Source: Homarus americanus
Lineage: Eukaryota; Arthropoda; Malacostraca; Decapoda; Nephropidae
Reading direction: 5' to 3'
Assembly: GCF_018991925.1 (NCBI RefSeq)
Contig: NW_024724368.1
Location: 2,740,257 to 2,804,256, forward strand
Length of the DNA stretch: 64,000 nt
Position 1 is the stretch's first letter, and every line of letters begins with the position of its first letter. The notes beneath the pieces are model-generated. The model saw nothing but the letters and a program-made list of their open reading frames with translations. It was not told the origin of the DNA and ran no database searches. This document shows positions 26,500 through 38,899 of the stretch, in pieces. The translations under genes and the position numbers were made by a program.

Positions 26500-27120
26500 G
26501 TTATAATTGACGTAGGGATTGTTGTATAGGTGTTTAATTGTTGTAGAGGTGTTTAATTGACGTATGGATGACTGGACAGGTGTTAAGTTGATGTAGGGAT
26601 TGTTGTACAGCTGTTGAATTGATGTAGAAGTTGTACAGGTGTTTAATTGACGTTGGGATGGTTGTACAGGTGTTTAGTTGACGTAGGGATGGCTGGATAG
26701 ATGGTAATTGACGTAGGGATGGGTGAACAGGTGTTATAATTGATGTAGGGGTAGTTGTACTGGTGTTTAATTGACGTAGGGGCAGTTGTACAGGTGTTTA
26801 ATTGACGTGTGGATGGTTGTACAGATGTTAATTGACGTAGGAATGACTGAACAGGTGTTTAATTGACGTAGGGGTGCCTGGACAAGTGTTTAATTGACGT
26901 AGTAGATGTGCAGGTCTTTAATTGACGTAGGGGTAGTTGTACAGGTGTTTAATTGACGTCGGGATTTGATTGGACAGGTGTTTAATGACCGTAGGGATGG
27001 TTGGACAGGTATTTAGTTAACGTAGGGATGGTTGTACAGGTGTTTAATTGACGTGGATGGTTTTATAGGTGTAATTACCATAGGTCGAACAGTTGTGCAG
27101 GTGTTAATTACTCAAGGGTC
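26500..27120. repeat. About 30-bp degenerate minisatellite
   Basis: About 20 units of TTAATTGACGTAGGGATGG then TTGTACAGGTGT, with length and base variation throughout, so it is older than its neighbours. Confidence 0.88.
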
Positions 27121-27279
27121 AACTGCACAGGTGCTTGTGTTTATTTTGGAAGCTTGACACGCATGACTGCTAGTGTGTTACATATTGCTGACTGTATAGG
27201 TGTTAATTAAGGGTTACTTGTACAGGTGTGTTAAATGTAAAGAGTGAACGCTGTGAAATGCTGCGCTGTTGACATAGAC

Positions 27280-27530
27280 ACACTGTGCTGATAACATGAA
27301 TCCAGGAAAATAAATCATAAGAAAAATTCACAGAAAAAAAGGCACGGAAAAAACCTAATCTAACCTAAACCTAAACCTAACCAAACCTAACCAAACCTAA
27401 CTTAACCTAACCTACGTGCAATGTCATCATGTATATATTGTGTTGTCAATGTGTACAAGTCATGTGACCTTTTTTTTTCTGTGACTTTATTTCCGTTTAC
27501 CGATAACATGGGACCAGCTGTAATGGTGTT
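27280..27530. repeat. Interstitial telomeric tract inside an imperfect inverted repeat
   Basis: AACCTAA-type pentamers and hexamers at 27353-27413. The flanks contain CACAGAAAAAAAGGCAC and, inverted, GTGACCTTTTTTTTTCTGTG; ATAACATG occurs on both outer sides (inverted). The arms are diverged. Confidence 0.5.
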
Positions 27531-27780
27531 TGAGTTTATAATGGTCAATTCATTAATTCATAATCGCTGGTGAATTTAATTTGGCTGTAGCGTTATCAGG
27601 GACGATAGAACACTGTGATTTGGCTGCCGTTCAGAGTTTCATGTTACAGTTATTTTCTGTAATCAGTCAGTTAACATTATGACTCGGGATTACGCTACTG
27701 TGGACTAACCTAATATTAAACTGCTGTAGTTAGTTTCATGTATTAAATGTCGTGTATGTGTGTGTTCATAAAATTTACGG

Positions 27781-28003
27781 GATCACGTGAATATTAGGCC
27801 CAAGCTTCTTTCAACTGAGGATTAAACAAATTAACGCTACCTAAGGGATTGAGTTAAGTTACCTAACCCAACCCAACCCAACCCAACCCAACCCTTCCTT
27901 CCTTCCTTCCCCCTGAAGTACTGTAGCATTAGGCTGGTTAATCATCAGGTGAAATAAGCTGGGGTTAATCATCAGGTGAAATAAGCTGGGGTTAATCATC
28001 AGG
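27781..28003. mobile_element. GATCAC-family foldback with triplicated right arm
   Basis: Left arm GATCACGTGAATATTAGG then AAGCTTCTTTCAACTGAGG; core of TAACC-like pentamers drifting to (CCAAC)n and (CCTT)n; right arm TTAATCATCAGGTGAAATAAGCTGGGG present in tandem. The outer right terminus is missing. Confidence 0.7.
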
Positions 28004-28925
28004 TAAACCCTTAATTGTTATTTAATGGAGGAAAATATCGTTTTCAGGTATTTGCTCACTTTAATATCACATCAACCAGGTGAACTGAACATCTGTCATA
28101 TCTTTTTTTTTTTTACCAGTTCAAGGCTATATATTTAGTAGTCATTTCAGGGATTTAGTGCTGAGGAGACATTAACATCTCCTTAACACTACTTGGCGTT
28201 TTGTGTATAGTAAAATTTTATTATCAGGCGCCTAACACTATCCTTTTCAATGTTTTAATTTGTTTGGGACTGATTTTTTTTCCCCAAGGACCCAGTATAA
28301 ATGTCTCTATATATCTTCAAGTTATCATGGCACTGTTATTCAGGCCCAGAGACTTATAATATAAGCGTTTTCCTCATATATTTACTCCTATAGCTTATAA
28401 CAACAGTGTGGCGCCATCTTTGAACCCCTGATATAACTAACCTTTAAAGCTAGGCACGCGGGTTATTCCAATCTATTCAGTATTTCGCTTAGTCCACGTC
28501 CGCCAGCCCACCACAAAGAACCAGCCACTCTTTCTCCCCAGCCCGCTGCGGAAACTAATTGAAGTATGCAAATTTAATTTTGTTACTTGTATTGCCTGGC
28601 GCGCCTCTCGTGTTTTGGGAAGATGTTAGCAGAAAGAGAGAGTGTGTGTGTGTTCACGGTCCTCTATAGCGAGAAGTAGGTAACTGACTATGTAATGATG
28701 TAACGAATCTCCTCAAGAATTCTCGTTAGTAAAGCCCCAAAAGAACATTTATGCTCATTATAACAAACCATTGAACTGAAGAAAAAAAAAGTACACTGTT
28801 AAAATAATCCACTTAATTGAAATCTTTCACACCAACTGCAGCAGCGAGAGAGGTGGTCAGTAGTACCCCAGGGTGTCCAGCACCACAGGGGGCGGAGGAA
28901 GACCAGGGTAGTGTTGGCTATTCGC
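28004..28925. other. Intergenic DNA, no gene recognised
   Basis: Mixed composition. No exon or RNA gene is supported. Confidence 0.45.
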
Positions 28926-28929
28926 TTCA

Positions 28930-29115
28930 CCCCACCGGTAACAGGGGAATATGGCCCCACTAACCAAAAAATGGCCCTGCTGTTTGGTTTGGTTAGGTTA
29001 GGTCAGGTTAGACAGAGTAGGGCCATTTTTGTAGAATGGGGTCGGTTTAGTCACAGAGTAGGGCCATTTTGGTAGAGTGATGCCGATTTGGTCATAATAG
29101 GGCCATTTTGGTTAC
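28930..29115. repeat. Foldback with TTAGG core and ATGGCCC arms
   Basis: ATGGCCCCACTAACCAAAAA and ATGGCCCTGCTG on the left face the inverted CAGAGTAGGGCCATTTTTG and AATGGGGTC on the right; GGTTAGGTTAGGTCAGGTTAG lies between. The right arm is repeated about three times (AGGGCCATTTTGGT). Confidence 0.65.
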
Positions 29116-29255
29116 ACTCAAGATTACACTCACGTAATCCATCCCCAACTTGTGTCAGATGATCGCCCTTTCCCCAATACACTCTACCTTCATTGACGTA
29201 TGCCTCATCCCTCTCAGAGTCGACTGGTACTTAGAAACGACCAAGGAATCTCGAC

Positions 29256-29256
<1 letters not shown>

Positions 29257-29306
<50 letters not shown>

Positions 29307-29344
29307 GTTATTATTAATTTTTTTTATTTTTTTATTTTTTTATT
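29257..29344. repeat. (ATT)n microsatellite with T-rich tail
   Basis: About 16 ATT units to 29306, then T-rich sequence. Confidence 0.95.
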
Positions 29345-29729
29345 ATGCAACACTGACAACTTCTGGATAACGCGATACAACGGATGTGGGTGTCATTTCC
29401 GGAGTCGATTTTTAGATGCGATACGTTATTGTATATGTTTGGTTCAGAAATCGAAAAGCGACCACAAGACGCTGACGTTGTTTGGAAAATAACCAGAAGC
29501 GAGATTTTGCTATAGGTTAGGATTGGGTTCGGTTAGGTGGGGTTAGTTTAGTTTGGAGTGGGTTCTGAGCCCAACTTACAGTATATACAACTCCAGCCGC
29601 TCTCCTCGCTACTGGAGGAGGCCATGATAAAACTTTACAAATGACTGGACAAAGGACGGATCCCTGTGTGTGTAGTCAATATATAATAAGAACAAGTAGT
29701 CCTGGATATCGATGGAATATAACAATACG

Positions 29730-29881
29730 GATCACTTGGAGATTAGACACCCCAGCTTATTTTTACCTGGGGTGTTAGGCTAGTTTACGATTTGGTTAGG
29801 TTAGGTTAGATCAGGCTTCGTTAGCGTTAGGGTGTTTAATAACCAAATAAAATAAACTTAGGGGCTTATCTTGAGGTGATC
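29730..29881. mobile_element. GATCAC-family foldback with TTAGG core
   Basis: Left arm GATCACTTGGAGATTAGAC then CCCCAGCTTATTTTTACC; core GGTTAGGTTAGGTTAGATC; right arm TTAATAACCAAATAAAATAA, then CTTAGGGGCTTATCTTGAG and GTGATC. 152 bp, with both ends intact. Confidence 0.72.
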
Positions 29882-30034
29882 CAACAAGACGTTCTCCCAG
29901 GCGTGCTGATGTTGTACATAAACCAAAACGACTTGTGTTTCTGGAGGGGTCGTATGGCTTTCCTTCTGCAGACTTAATAGTAACCTGCCAGTCCTTAACA
30001 GCAGATCATGTATTCAGAATTGAGTAAAACAAAC

Positions 30035-31120
30035 TGTGTGTAAAACTGTGAGTGGTATATAAGACTGTGAGTGGTATGTAAGACTGTGAGTGGTGGTGTA
30101 AGACTGTGAGTGGTGGTGTAAGACTGTGAGTGGTGGTGTAAAACTGTGAGTGGTATATAAGACTGTGAGTGGTATGTAAGACTGTGAGTGGTGGTGTAAG
30201 ACTGTGAGTGGTATATAAGACTGTGAGTGGTAGTGTAAGACTGTGAGTGGTGGTAAGACTGTGAGTGGTGGTGTAAGACTGTGAGTGAGTGGTGGTAAGA
30301 CTGTGAGTGGTGCTGTAAGACTGTGAGTGGTGCTGTAAGACTGTGAGTGGTATATAAGACTGTGAGTGGTATGTAAGACTGTGGTGTGTGTGTAAGACTG
30401 TGGGAGTGGTGTGTAAGACTGTGAGTGGTATATAAGACTGTGAGTGTGGTGTAAGACTGTGAGGGGTAGTGTAAGACCGTGAGTGGTGAGTGTAAGACTG
30501 TGAGTGGTGTAGACTGTGAGGGGTAGTGTAAGACTGGAGTGGTGGTGTAAGACTGTGAGTGGTGACTGAGTGGTAGTGTAAGACTGTGAGTGGTGGTGTA
30601 AGACTGTGTAGTGGACTGTGGTGGTGTAAGACTGTGAGTGGTGGTGTAAGACTGTGAGTGGTGGTGTAAGACTGTGAGTGGTGGTGTAAGACTGTGAGTG
30701 GTGCTGTAAGACTGTGAGGGTAGTAAGACTGTGAGGGTGGTGTAAGACTGTGAGTGGTGCTGTAAGACTGTGAGGGGTAGTGTAAGACTGTGAGGGGTAG
30801 TGTAGTGGTGGACTGTAGGAGTGGTGGTGGTAAGACTGTGAGTGTAGTAAGACTGTGAGGGTGGTATGTAGTGTAAGACTGTGAGTGGTAGTGTAAGACT
30901 GTGAGTAGTGTAGTGTGTAGACTGTGAGTGTGTAGTGTATGACTGTGAGGTGGAAAAGATCTGGTGTGCGACTGTGAGGGGTGAAAATCAGAGTATATAA
31001 GACTGTGAGTGGTAGTGTAAGACTGTGAGTGGTGGTAAGACTGTGAGTGGTAGTGTAAGACTGTGAGTGGTAGTGTAAGACTGTGAGTGGTAGTGTAAGA
31101 CTGTGAGTGGTATATAAGAC
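30035..31120. repeat. About 20-bp minisatellite (GTAAGACTGTGAGTGGTG), about 50 units
   Basis: Units AAGACTGTGAGTGG plus a variable TATAT, TATGT, TGGTGT or TAGTGT spacer, 18-24 bp each. The array is most disordered around 30480-31000. No gene. Confidence 0.95.
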
Positions 31121-31735
31121 TGAGCCTGTCTTTATTCTTAGGGCAGTGTTTCTTAGCCTTTTTTGGTGACTGCAGTCTTTCAGGTCTCAGAATATTTACA
31201 CGCGCCCCTTGTCAAAAATCAGTGACAGGTCTTAAAATTAAAAAAAAACCGTATAATTACAATATTAAAACCTTTTCCTTTCGCAGCAGAACCACACATA
31301 TAGCTGAAATGGCACAAAGACACACCTAATAATGTGAAAAATACTCAAATTTTAGTAACTTTGAAATTGAACCAGCCAGCATGTTTCACCACCCCCAAAA
31401 ATAACGTTTCGCAACCTCAGAGGATGGGCGACCACTGTCTTCGGTGCTGGGATGTCTAATCTTCACGTGATACAGAGGCAGATAGAGACCCCTGGTAGTA
31501 ATGGCAGGATGGTGATAATGGTGATGGCTGTGGTGGGTGAATTGAACTGTGGTAGGGTGTGCTGGGAGGGTGCCAGGAAGGGTGATTGCGCCAGGCGACT
31601 GTGTGTATGCGTGTGTGTGTGTGTGTGTAGAGATTGTGTGTGTGTGTACCAGGTGGGCAGGCGTGTTTGGCCCGAGAACGGGTTTGTAGAGTCAACAGCC
31701 AGCGGTAATGGTCTTAACACTATTACATCTGTTAC
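31121..31735. other. Unassigned sequence with an end of the GATCAC element
   Basis: 31435-31475 reads GCTGGGATGTCTAATCTTCACGTGAT, the outer right arm of the foldback family. Short (GT)n at 31610-31628. No gene is seen. Confidence 0.45.
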
Positions 31736-31739
31736 CGGT

Positions 31740-32400
31740 CCCACTACTACCTCCACCCACCTCACCTCTACCACCACCTACCTTACCTCCACCCACCTCA
31801 CCTCTACCACCACCCACCTTACCTCCACCACCACCCACCTTACCTCCACCACCACCCACCACCTCCACCCACCACCTACCTTACCTCTACCACCACCCAC
31901 CTTACTCCACCACCACCCACCTTACCTCCACCCACCTTACCTACCACCACCTACCCCTGTACCACCACCCACCTTACCTCTACCACCACTCCACCCACCT
32001 TCTACCACCACCCACCTTACCTCCACCCACCTTACCTCTACCACACCTACCTTACCTGTACCACCACCCACCTTACCTCTACCACCACCCACCTTACCTC
32101 CACCACCACCCACCTTACCTCCACCCACCTTACCTCCTACCACCACCCTACCTTACCTGTACCACCACCCACCTTACTCTACCACCACCACCACCACTAC
32201 ATCTTTACCCACCCACCTACTCCCTTCACCACCCACCTTACTCTACCACCACCACATCTTACCTCTACCACCACCACCACCACTACATCTTACCTCCACC
32301 CACCTTACCTCTACCACCACCCACCTTACCTCTACCACCACCTCTTACCACCACATCTTACCTCCACCACCACCCACCTTGCCTCCACCAATACCTTACC
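31740..32400. repeat. ACC-rich minisatellite, about 21-bp unit
   Basis: Units such as ACCACCACCCACCTTACCTC. The apparent 328-residue Thr/Pro/His protein on the plus strand is generated by this array and shows two-frame openness; it is not called as a gene. Confidence 0.93.
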
Positions 32401-32617
32401 AAACTGACCAGCCCTTCACAACAACCAACCATACATAAACAAACTAACCAATCACCTAACCTAACCTAACCTAATGTAAGGCGAGATAATGTTATGTCTG
32501 CGAACTTTAACTGTACTGTAATTCCAATTCGATGACTGATTGGCTGTTAATCTTCCTCCTCCTCTTCTTAGCCTCACGATGTGTTGATTTGGACTGTAGT
32601 AGAAGAGTGGCTGAACG

Positions 32618-32620
<3 letters not shown>

Positions 32621-32662
<42 letters not shown>

Positions 32663-32754
32663 ATTCAGTATCTGGGAGAGGAAGTCAACGTGATATCTCT
32701 CTCTCTCTCTCTCACACACACATTCAGTATCTGGGAGAGGAAGTCAACGTGATA

Positions 32755-32785
<31 letters not shown>

Positions 32786-32790
32786 ATCAG
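32621..32790. repeat. (TC)n blocks separated by a repeated 30-bp spacer
   Basis: Three TC tracts (32621-32658, 32695-32712, 32755-32782) alternate with a spacer that begins CATTCAGTATCTGGGAGAGG and ends GTCAACGTGATATC; the third spacer is diverged. Confidence 0.9.
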
Positions 32791-32979
32791 GGAGAGGAAG
32801 TCTGAGCGTGAGAGACAACAGTATATTTGTTGTATTCATCCAACACGAGATGGAACCCCCACAGGAACTGGCATGATAACAGAATTCTCACTGGATAAAA
32901 CCATGATATATGTTGGTGTAAGATCGGGTCATTCAGTTTTAGGGGAGGGGAGGGCGTGAAGGGTAGATGAGGAATAACA

Positions 32980-33050
32980 CACACACACACACACACATAC
33001 ATACATACATACATACATACATACATACATACATACATACATACATACAC
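32980..33050. repeat. (AC)n-(CATA)n compound microsatellite
   Basis: (AC)n at 32979-32996 followed by about 13 CATA units. Confidence 0.97.
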
Positions 33051-33119
33051 TCGCTCCGTTTAATCGTCGTTTCTGAAGGGGATCAACTCATTCAGCTGTA
33101 TCGTATAGAGTCCATGTAA

Positions 33120-33620
33120 GTCTTGGTCACTACCACCGCCATTATCACCACCAATATCACCCTCACTGCCACTATCACCTCCACCACCATCACCACTTCT
33201 ACCAATTGCACCATCACTGCCACTATCATCCCTCACCACCACCACCACCACACTATACCTCCACCAATAGCACCATCACTACCTGCACCACTACACCACC
33301 TCCACCAATAGCATCAGCACTAGCACCACCATCACCCTCACCACACCACTGTCACTCACTTTCACCACCACCACCACATCACCTCCACCAATAGCATCAG
33401 CACTAGCACCACCATCACCACACACCACTGTCACCACTTTCACCACCACCACCAACAGCATCAGCACTAGCACCACCATCACCTCCACCACACACTGTCA
33501 CTCACTTTCACCACCACCACCACATCACCACCAATAGCACCATCACTATACCATCACCAACAGCACTACCACTATCATCTCCACCTCTCCCACCACTTCC
33601 ACCACCACTATCACCAGCAC
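33120..33620. repeat. CACCAC/ATCACC-rich low-complexity block
   Basis: Trinucleotide-like (ACC/ATC) DNA with a longer reuse of CACCAATAGCATCAGCACTA (33301, 33377). Open on both strands by composition. Confidence 0.88.
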
Positions 33621-33625
33621 CATCA

Positions 33626-33725
33626 CTACCCCTTCCTTCTCCTGAGACTCCCCGGGTAGTTGACAAAGCCGAAACCGTAGGAGCGTGAACCAGGCTTATC
33701 TAGTGAGCTGGGTCTCGCCCAACAC
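33626..33725 (-). other. Open stretch with an RNP1-like octapeptide (possible RRM exon relic)
   Basis: Minus-strand frame from 33724 reads CWARPSSLDKPGSRSYGFGF then VNYPGSLRRRKG and a stop at 33626. YGFGFVNY matches the RRM RNP1 octamer (K/R-G-F/Y-G/A-F/Y-V-x-F/Y) at every position but the first and resembles the RNP1 of ELAV/Sex-lethal-type proteins. A weak acceptor (TTCTTTAAG) precedes it, but no GT donor follows before the stop and no RNP2 is visible. It may be chance, a pseudogene fragment or a truncated exon. Confidence 0.25.
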
Positions 33726-33756
33726 CTTAAAGAATAAGACTCGAGGGATGGGGAGG

Positions 33757-33758
<2 letters not shown>

Positions 33759-33808
<50 letters not shown>

Positions 33809-33990
33809 TTCTCTCTCCCTCCCCCATCCTCGTACCCTTCTTTCTCTCCTTTGCTTTTCCTTCTCCCTTCCTCTTCCCTGTCCCTCCCCATGCTCTCTCT
33901 TCCCTTTCTGTCTTCCCCTCTTCCTCTTCTCCTCCCTCTTCCCCCCCTTCCTCCCCACTACCCCTTCCCCCCTCTCTCTCTCTCCTGGGG
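33759..33990. repeat. (GT)n followed by a C/T-rich block
   Basis: (GT)21 at 33759-33801, then CTCCC-type pyrimidine-rich DNA to 33988. Confidence 0.93.
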
Positions 33991-34347
33991 GCCATAACTC
34001 TATTTAGCTACACCTGGTATCTTCACACACCTGGTCATCATCAAGTGGAACCCAGATGGCGGGTCATTCTGGGCGTGGGAGGCGTGTGCAGGATGATGGC
34101 CAGGGGGGTGGGGAGGGGGCGTGGGAGGCGTGGTATAGGGTTGATGGTGGTAGTGGGGGGCGTGGTGTAGGTAGTGTGGGAGTCATCAGGAACATTGTTT
34201 ATAAGCGACCTAAACCTCCACTATAGATCACTACGTTTATTTAGTAATTACCGAGAATACACTCATAGATATCTGACAATTTAACTGTTTATATGATTAA
34301 CATTGATGAAGGTAATTACTATGTTCAATACGTTAGAAGAGTGAGTG

Positions 34348-34380
<33 letters not shown>

Positions 34381-34983
34381 AATAATAAATAATAATAATA
34401 ATAATAATTAACGGTTTATTGAAAGAGCTTGGCAGCCAGAAGGCTGAAAATATACAGTTACATATTTGGGGAATACATGAATTTACAAATAAATAAAAGG
34501 CACATATGAGTGACACAAATAAATAAGACATATATAATAATCTAGATGGGGAAAAGCTCAAACTATGTCTATTTCCGCGATAAAGGACAGTGCAAGGAGT
34601 AGTGTTTACTGGGAGTGAATACACTGATTTATTACATATAAGTTAATTTTGGGGATTTGTTGGGATCAGTCATTACACTTTATAGCGATCAGTTCAGCAA
34701 CGTATGGCTGGATGCGGTTGTGGTGTCGAACAATTTTCAAGCATGAGGATCTCGTAGGTAGGATGGTGTCGATGGTAGTTGCTCCTACCAATTTGCAGAT
34801 GAGTCAAGGATGGTCAGTGAGAGTCGAAAGGTCAGTGTGTTGAGCGCTTCTGATATGTGAGCAGGAAGGGGAGAGAATAACCTGCATGTCTTTTGCACTT
34901 TTTCTAGGTGTTTACGTTGTGTGGCATTTAGGGAGGAAGACCAGGTGGGGGAGGCATAGGTGAGCTTGGGAAGTATGAATGTT
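34381..34983 (-). mobile_element. 5'-truncated LINE inserted in a (GT/AC)n tract
   Basis: Reading the minus strand, the element emerges directly from (AC)n (34983-35005) with TFILPKLTYASPTWSSSLNA then TQRKHLEKVQKTCRLF and SEALNTLTF, a conserved RT C-terminal (thumb) segment of non-LTR elements (LPKLxYASPxWSSSL, QxxxLEKVQKR). A 3' UTR follows and ends AGCCTTCTGGCTGCC, CAATAAACCGTTAATTATT and an (ATT)n tail at 34381-34409, abutting a second (AC)n tract (34354-34380). The QKR-AC region is degenerate and no catalytic RT is present, so the copy is dead. The same 3' terminus occurs at 39600 and 57183. Confidence 0.82.
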
Positions 34984-35005
34984 GTGTGTGTGTGTGTGTG
35001 TGTGT

Positions 35006-35488
35006 AGAGAATAGATGTTGGCGTAAGTATTAAACGGTTGTAATTAATGATAATATACGGCATCTAGTGGTATTATTACGTGAGTGTTGTAAGTAATGAT
35101 GTGTGTGTGCAGGGGAGAGACACAAACACGGGTTGAAGGATTATGCCTGTATTTATGCCACGGACAGTACAGTAATACTTCTGTTGACGTTAACTCTTAC
35201 TGACTACTATACTGTTTATGTAAGAGCAGCTGTCACCGTAACACACCCAGGCTTACCAACCACACACACATTTTTGACCCAGGCTTACCAACCCAACATA
35301 TTTTTTACCACTAAGTCAGATAATTTTCCGCCATTCCTGATCTTTTAATTTTGTCCGTACGATGGTGTTTTTTTTTTCTTTAGTGTCACTTTGGCGCCTA
35401 GTAACTAATTCTCGGTCATACATGTTTGTTGTCATCTGAGACTGTATGTTTTCTGTTAAGCAAGTCAGTGGTGGTGGTGTTGACTCAG

Positions 35489-35519
<31 letters not shown>

Positions 35520-35546
35520 GAAGACGTTTATAGTGTGTGCTTGCGT

Positions 35547-35577
<31 letters not shown>

Positions 35578-37149
35578 GTTAAACCCCAAAATCACTGCCA
35601 TGTCAACTGGGAATCCTAAAAAAAAATAATAAATTAATATATAAATAAATACCAGTTACATTATACCCACAGTCCAGACAATGCAATACGAGCCGACCAG
35701 AAGACCAACGTAGGTGTGGCCGCAGGTAACTCTTAGGTGTTGATGATATTTGGGGCATTGACGTCAAGGTGAGCTGGGGGACACTTGGAAGGATTCACCT
35801 ATAAGACTTTTACTGAAGGTGTTGTGGGTGGTCTATAGGTGCAGATGATATAGGCTTCTTCTATACATTGTACCGTTTGATTTTATTATATAGTGAAAAA
35901 CGTAGGGAAGAATAATACTAAGGGGTTTAATTCATGTTTGGGTAATGGTTTTAGTGGTGTGTTTTGTGTCAAGTAGTTTTAACACTATGGGGGGGGAGGG
36001 ATGATGGTAAGTCAGGCTTGATGGGGGTTCCTTAAGTCGCGTTAATTAGTACTTGTATCTGACTCTTCCCCCCCTCTCTCCTCTCCACCCCCTCTGGTTT
36101 TAATTTCGCGCCCCGCCATCTCGTTAAACAAGACTCGCGGTGTGGTGGAGCATTAATGAAGGCCACGGTGAGCTGTGAGGAGCATTTACACCCTCACTTT
36201 AACTTCATATAACAACAGTACTCTCGCGGCATTACTGTACTGCATTACACCCGGGGAGAGAGGGTTAATAACAGAGGTAATAACCGATTGTAATTTTCAC
36301 CTCCAGGAAGTGTATTTTTTTATTTTATTTTTATTTTTAGAGGTTATTTATTTTCATGTGTAAATAAAAAGACGTGAACGGTGCTTTGAACTATCTAACT
36401 ACCTAATAGCAATAACAACCGTGATTAGAGTGTTGTTGAATACGAAACAAATAACACGGCACAATAACACATCTACAGAAAAGAAACTCAACGTAGTCGG
36501 TCAGTAAATCAGTCAGTCAGTCAGTCAAGTTGCCATCTTCACATCTGAGGGTTGGCGACCATAGCCCACCATTTAGAATATTTTCACTAACTTAGAATTC
36601 AATTATCCATTCTTGTTGATGTGTACGAGATCCCCCCCCCCATCCCCCCCCACACACCCACCACACACACAGGTAAGGACAGTATTGGTGGGAGTTAAGC
36701 GATCGTCAGGTAAATCTATCAGGTGTGTGTGTGTATATAAAAGTTTTGACACACTCTGTATAACAAGCGTCAAGGGATAAAGGGTTAGAATTTTGTTTTA
36801 CGAGACGAATATAACGTAAACAACTGTATGTATCCTGTTTTTTTTATATATATATATACGTGTTTTTGTAGTTTTTGTTATTGTAGTTGTTGCTAATCGT
36901 GTTTGTTTGTTATTGTTATTAGCATGGTAAATATTGTTGTTATTGTTGTTACTAGGCTACGTGTTGCTGTTGTTACTCAGCTACGTGTTATTCTTGTTGT
37001 TGTTCCTCAGCTAAAGACATTTGTGACTTAACTAGTGTAAATTGGCTATAATAATGCTATAGGCGGTTTGTTGATGATGGATAATAGGTAATGGTTAGTC
37101 AGGAGGATAGTTTGGTATAAGGTTTATAAGCACTGGCGTTAGGTAAATG
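35006..37149. other. Unassigned DNA with GT tracts
   Basis: (GT)n at 35490-35516 and 35546-35571, short homopolymer runs (35987-35997, 36632-36650) and a block of TTGTTATTG/TTGCTGTTG near 36890-37010. No gene is recognised. Confidence 0.5.
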
Positions 37150-37375
37150 GTGGATAGTTTTGGATAAGGACGGTCATAGGATAGTTGTGGATAAGGACGG
37201 TCATAGGATAGTTGTGGATAAGGACGGTCATAGGATAGTTGTGGATAAGGACGGTCATAGGATAGTTGTGGATGAGGACGGTCATAGGATAGTTGTGGAT
37301 AAGGACGGTCATAGGATAGTTGTGGATGAAGACGGTAATAGCTTGTGGTAAGGTTATAGGATAGTTGTGGATTAG
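37150..37375. repeat. 27-bp minisatellite, about 8 units
   Basis: The unit begins GGATAAGGACGGTCATAGGA and ends TAGTTGT. It gives false 9-residue repeat peptides in both directions. Confidence 0.94.
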
Positions 37376-37617
37376 TGTGTTTGTTTGTTTCATTAGTTTG
37401 TGTTGTTTATACTTTATTTGTTTCTTATCTCTGTATCTCCTCCTTCCCCTTCTGCTCCTCCTCTTTCTTCTCTTCCTCCCCCTCCCCCCTTGTAGTCAGG
37501 TGGTATGCGAGGTAAATTAATTAGTTTCTCCGTGTGTGTGTGTGTGTGTGTGTGGGTGGTAGAGAAGGGGTGTGCAAGGAATATTATGTATGTACAAATA
37601 TTTATGCATATCATTGT

Positions 37618-37760
37618 GTGTTAGGTTAGGTTAGGTTAGGTTAGTTAGGTTAAGTCAGGTTATGTTAGGCCAGGTTAAATATCCTCAAAATGGTTAATGT
37701 TCCGAGATCGTTAATGTTAAAATTCTACAGTACGAATTGGTTAGGTTAGGTTATGGTGAA
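37618..37760. repeat. Interstitial TTAGG tract
   Basis: GTTAGGTTAGGTTAGG at 37619-37645, decaying to GTTAAGTCAGGTTATG; a second short tract near 37738. Confidence 0.85.
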
Positions 37761-38879
37761 AGTTAAAGGTGGTCCCATAGCCCCACATAGCACATAGATA
37801 CAAGACTACATAACACATAGTGGACTAGATAGCACATAGACTAGATTACATAGCGTGAAAAAATATCAACAGGGTCATTTGCTTGTAGCTGTCAAACTGT
37901 GCGGTATAATGCGGCACAATAGGAGGCAACTAGCAACGACTTATGAGAGATGTGACTTGCGGAACTTCTGAGAACTCGCTTTCATGGAACTTTGATGGAA
38001 TCTGGGTACAGTATATTGTTTTGAAACTCTTAATCCTGCTACTTACGGAACTTTTAAGAACTGCATATACTGTACCGAATTGTTAACAGTGTCCGGTTAC
38101 ATTTAAAACTCATAACCGGCTACCGAATTGTTAACAGTGTCCGGTTACATTTAAAACTCATAACCGGCTACATACGGATTTTATTTATTTATTTATTTAT
38201 TTTATTATTATTATTATTTATTTATTTATTATTATTATTATTTTTTTGGGGGGGGGGTAAGAATCCAAGCTTTATCAGAGTCATATTCATCATCAGTGTA
38301 TAACAAGCAGGTAACGCCGACAGACTATCATACATTATACATCATTATATCATACGAGTGAAGAATACTTGACATGATCCAGCATCTTCTCTATTATCAC
38401 CATGTGCTACATATGTATCTCTGTAACGTCATCCTCGGGGGACGTTACAGGTAATTTAACAGTCCCTAGTAGGTATAAAATATAACGTGGAGTTGTAACA
38501 TGTGTGTAACGGTGTGACTGTACTCGTGTTGGCTGAGGAGATGTGTGGGTTTATGTGACAGCAGGTCTGGTTAACTGTAGCAAGACTGGGATTGTGACTG
38601 TGTAAAATTGTGGGGGGGGGGTAACTGTGAGTGTGACAGGTGGTAGTGGTGGTTGGATTAGAGGGGTGGTAATGGTAGAAGAGGAAGGATGGATGGTTGT
38701 TAGTGGTGATGGTGGTAGAGGCTGTGTACTTGTGGTTATGGGTTAGTAGGATGTGGCCTTGAAATGGTACCAGGAAGGAAGGGGTAGTTGACACACACAC
38801 ACACACACACACACGCGCGTACACGTATGTATGTATTTATTTATTATCGTGACAAAGACATATTAATACCAGATCCAGC
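37761..38879. other. Unassigned DNA with a 51-bp tandem duplication
   Basis: The block beginning CTACCGAATTGTTAACAGTG and ending ACTCATAACCGG occurs twice, near 38070-38170. (TTTA)/(ATT)-rich DNA follows at 38180-38245 and (AC)n at 38791-38813. No gene is seen. Confidence 0.55.
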
Positions 38880-38899
38880 AATGAGGATACCCATCTTCC

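Noticed and set aside
31452..32438. A 328-codon plus-strand frame rich in Thr, Pro and His
   Set aside because: It is produced by an ACC-rich tandem array that is open in more than one frame; it shows no codon structure or domain.
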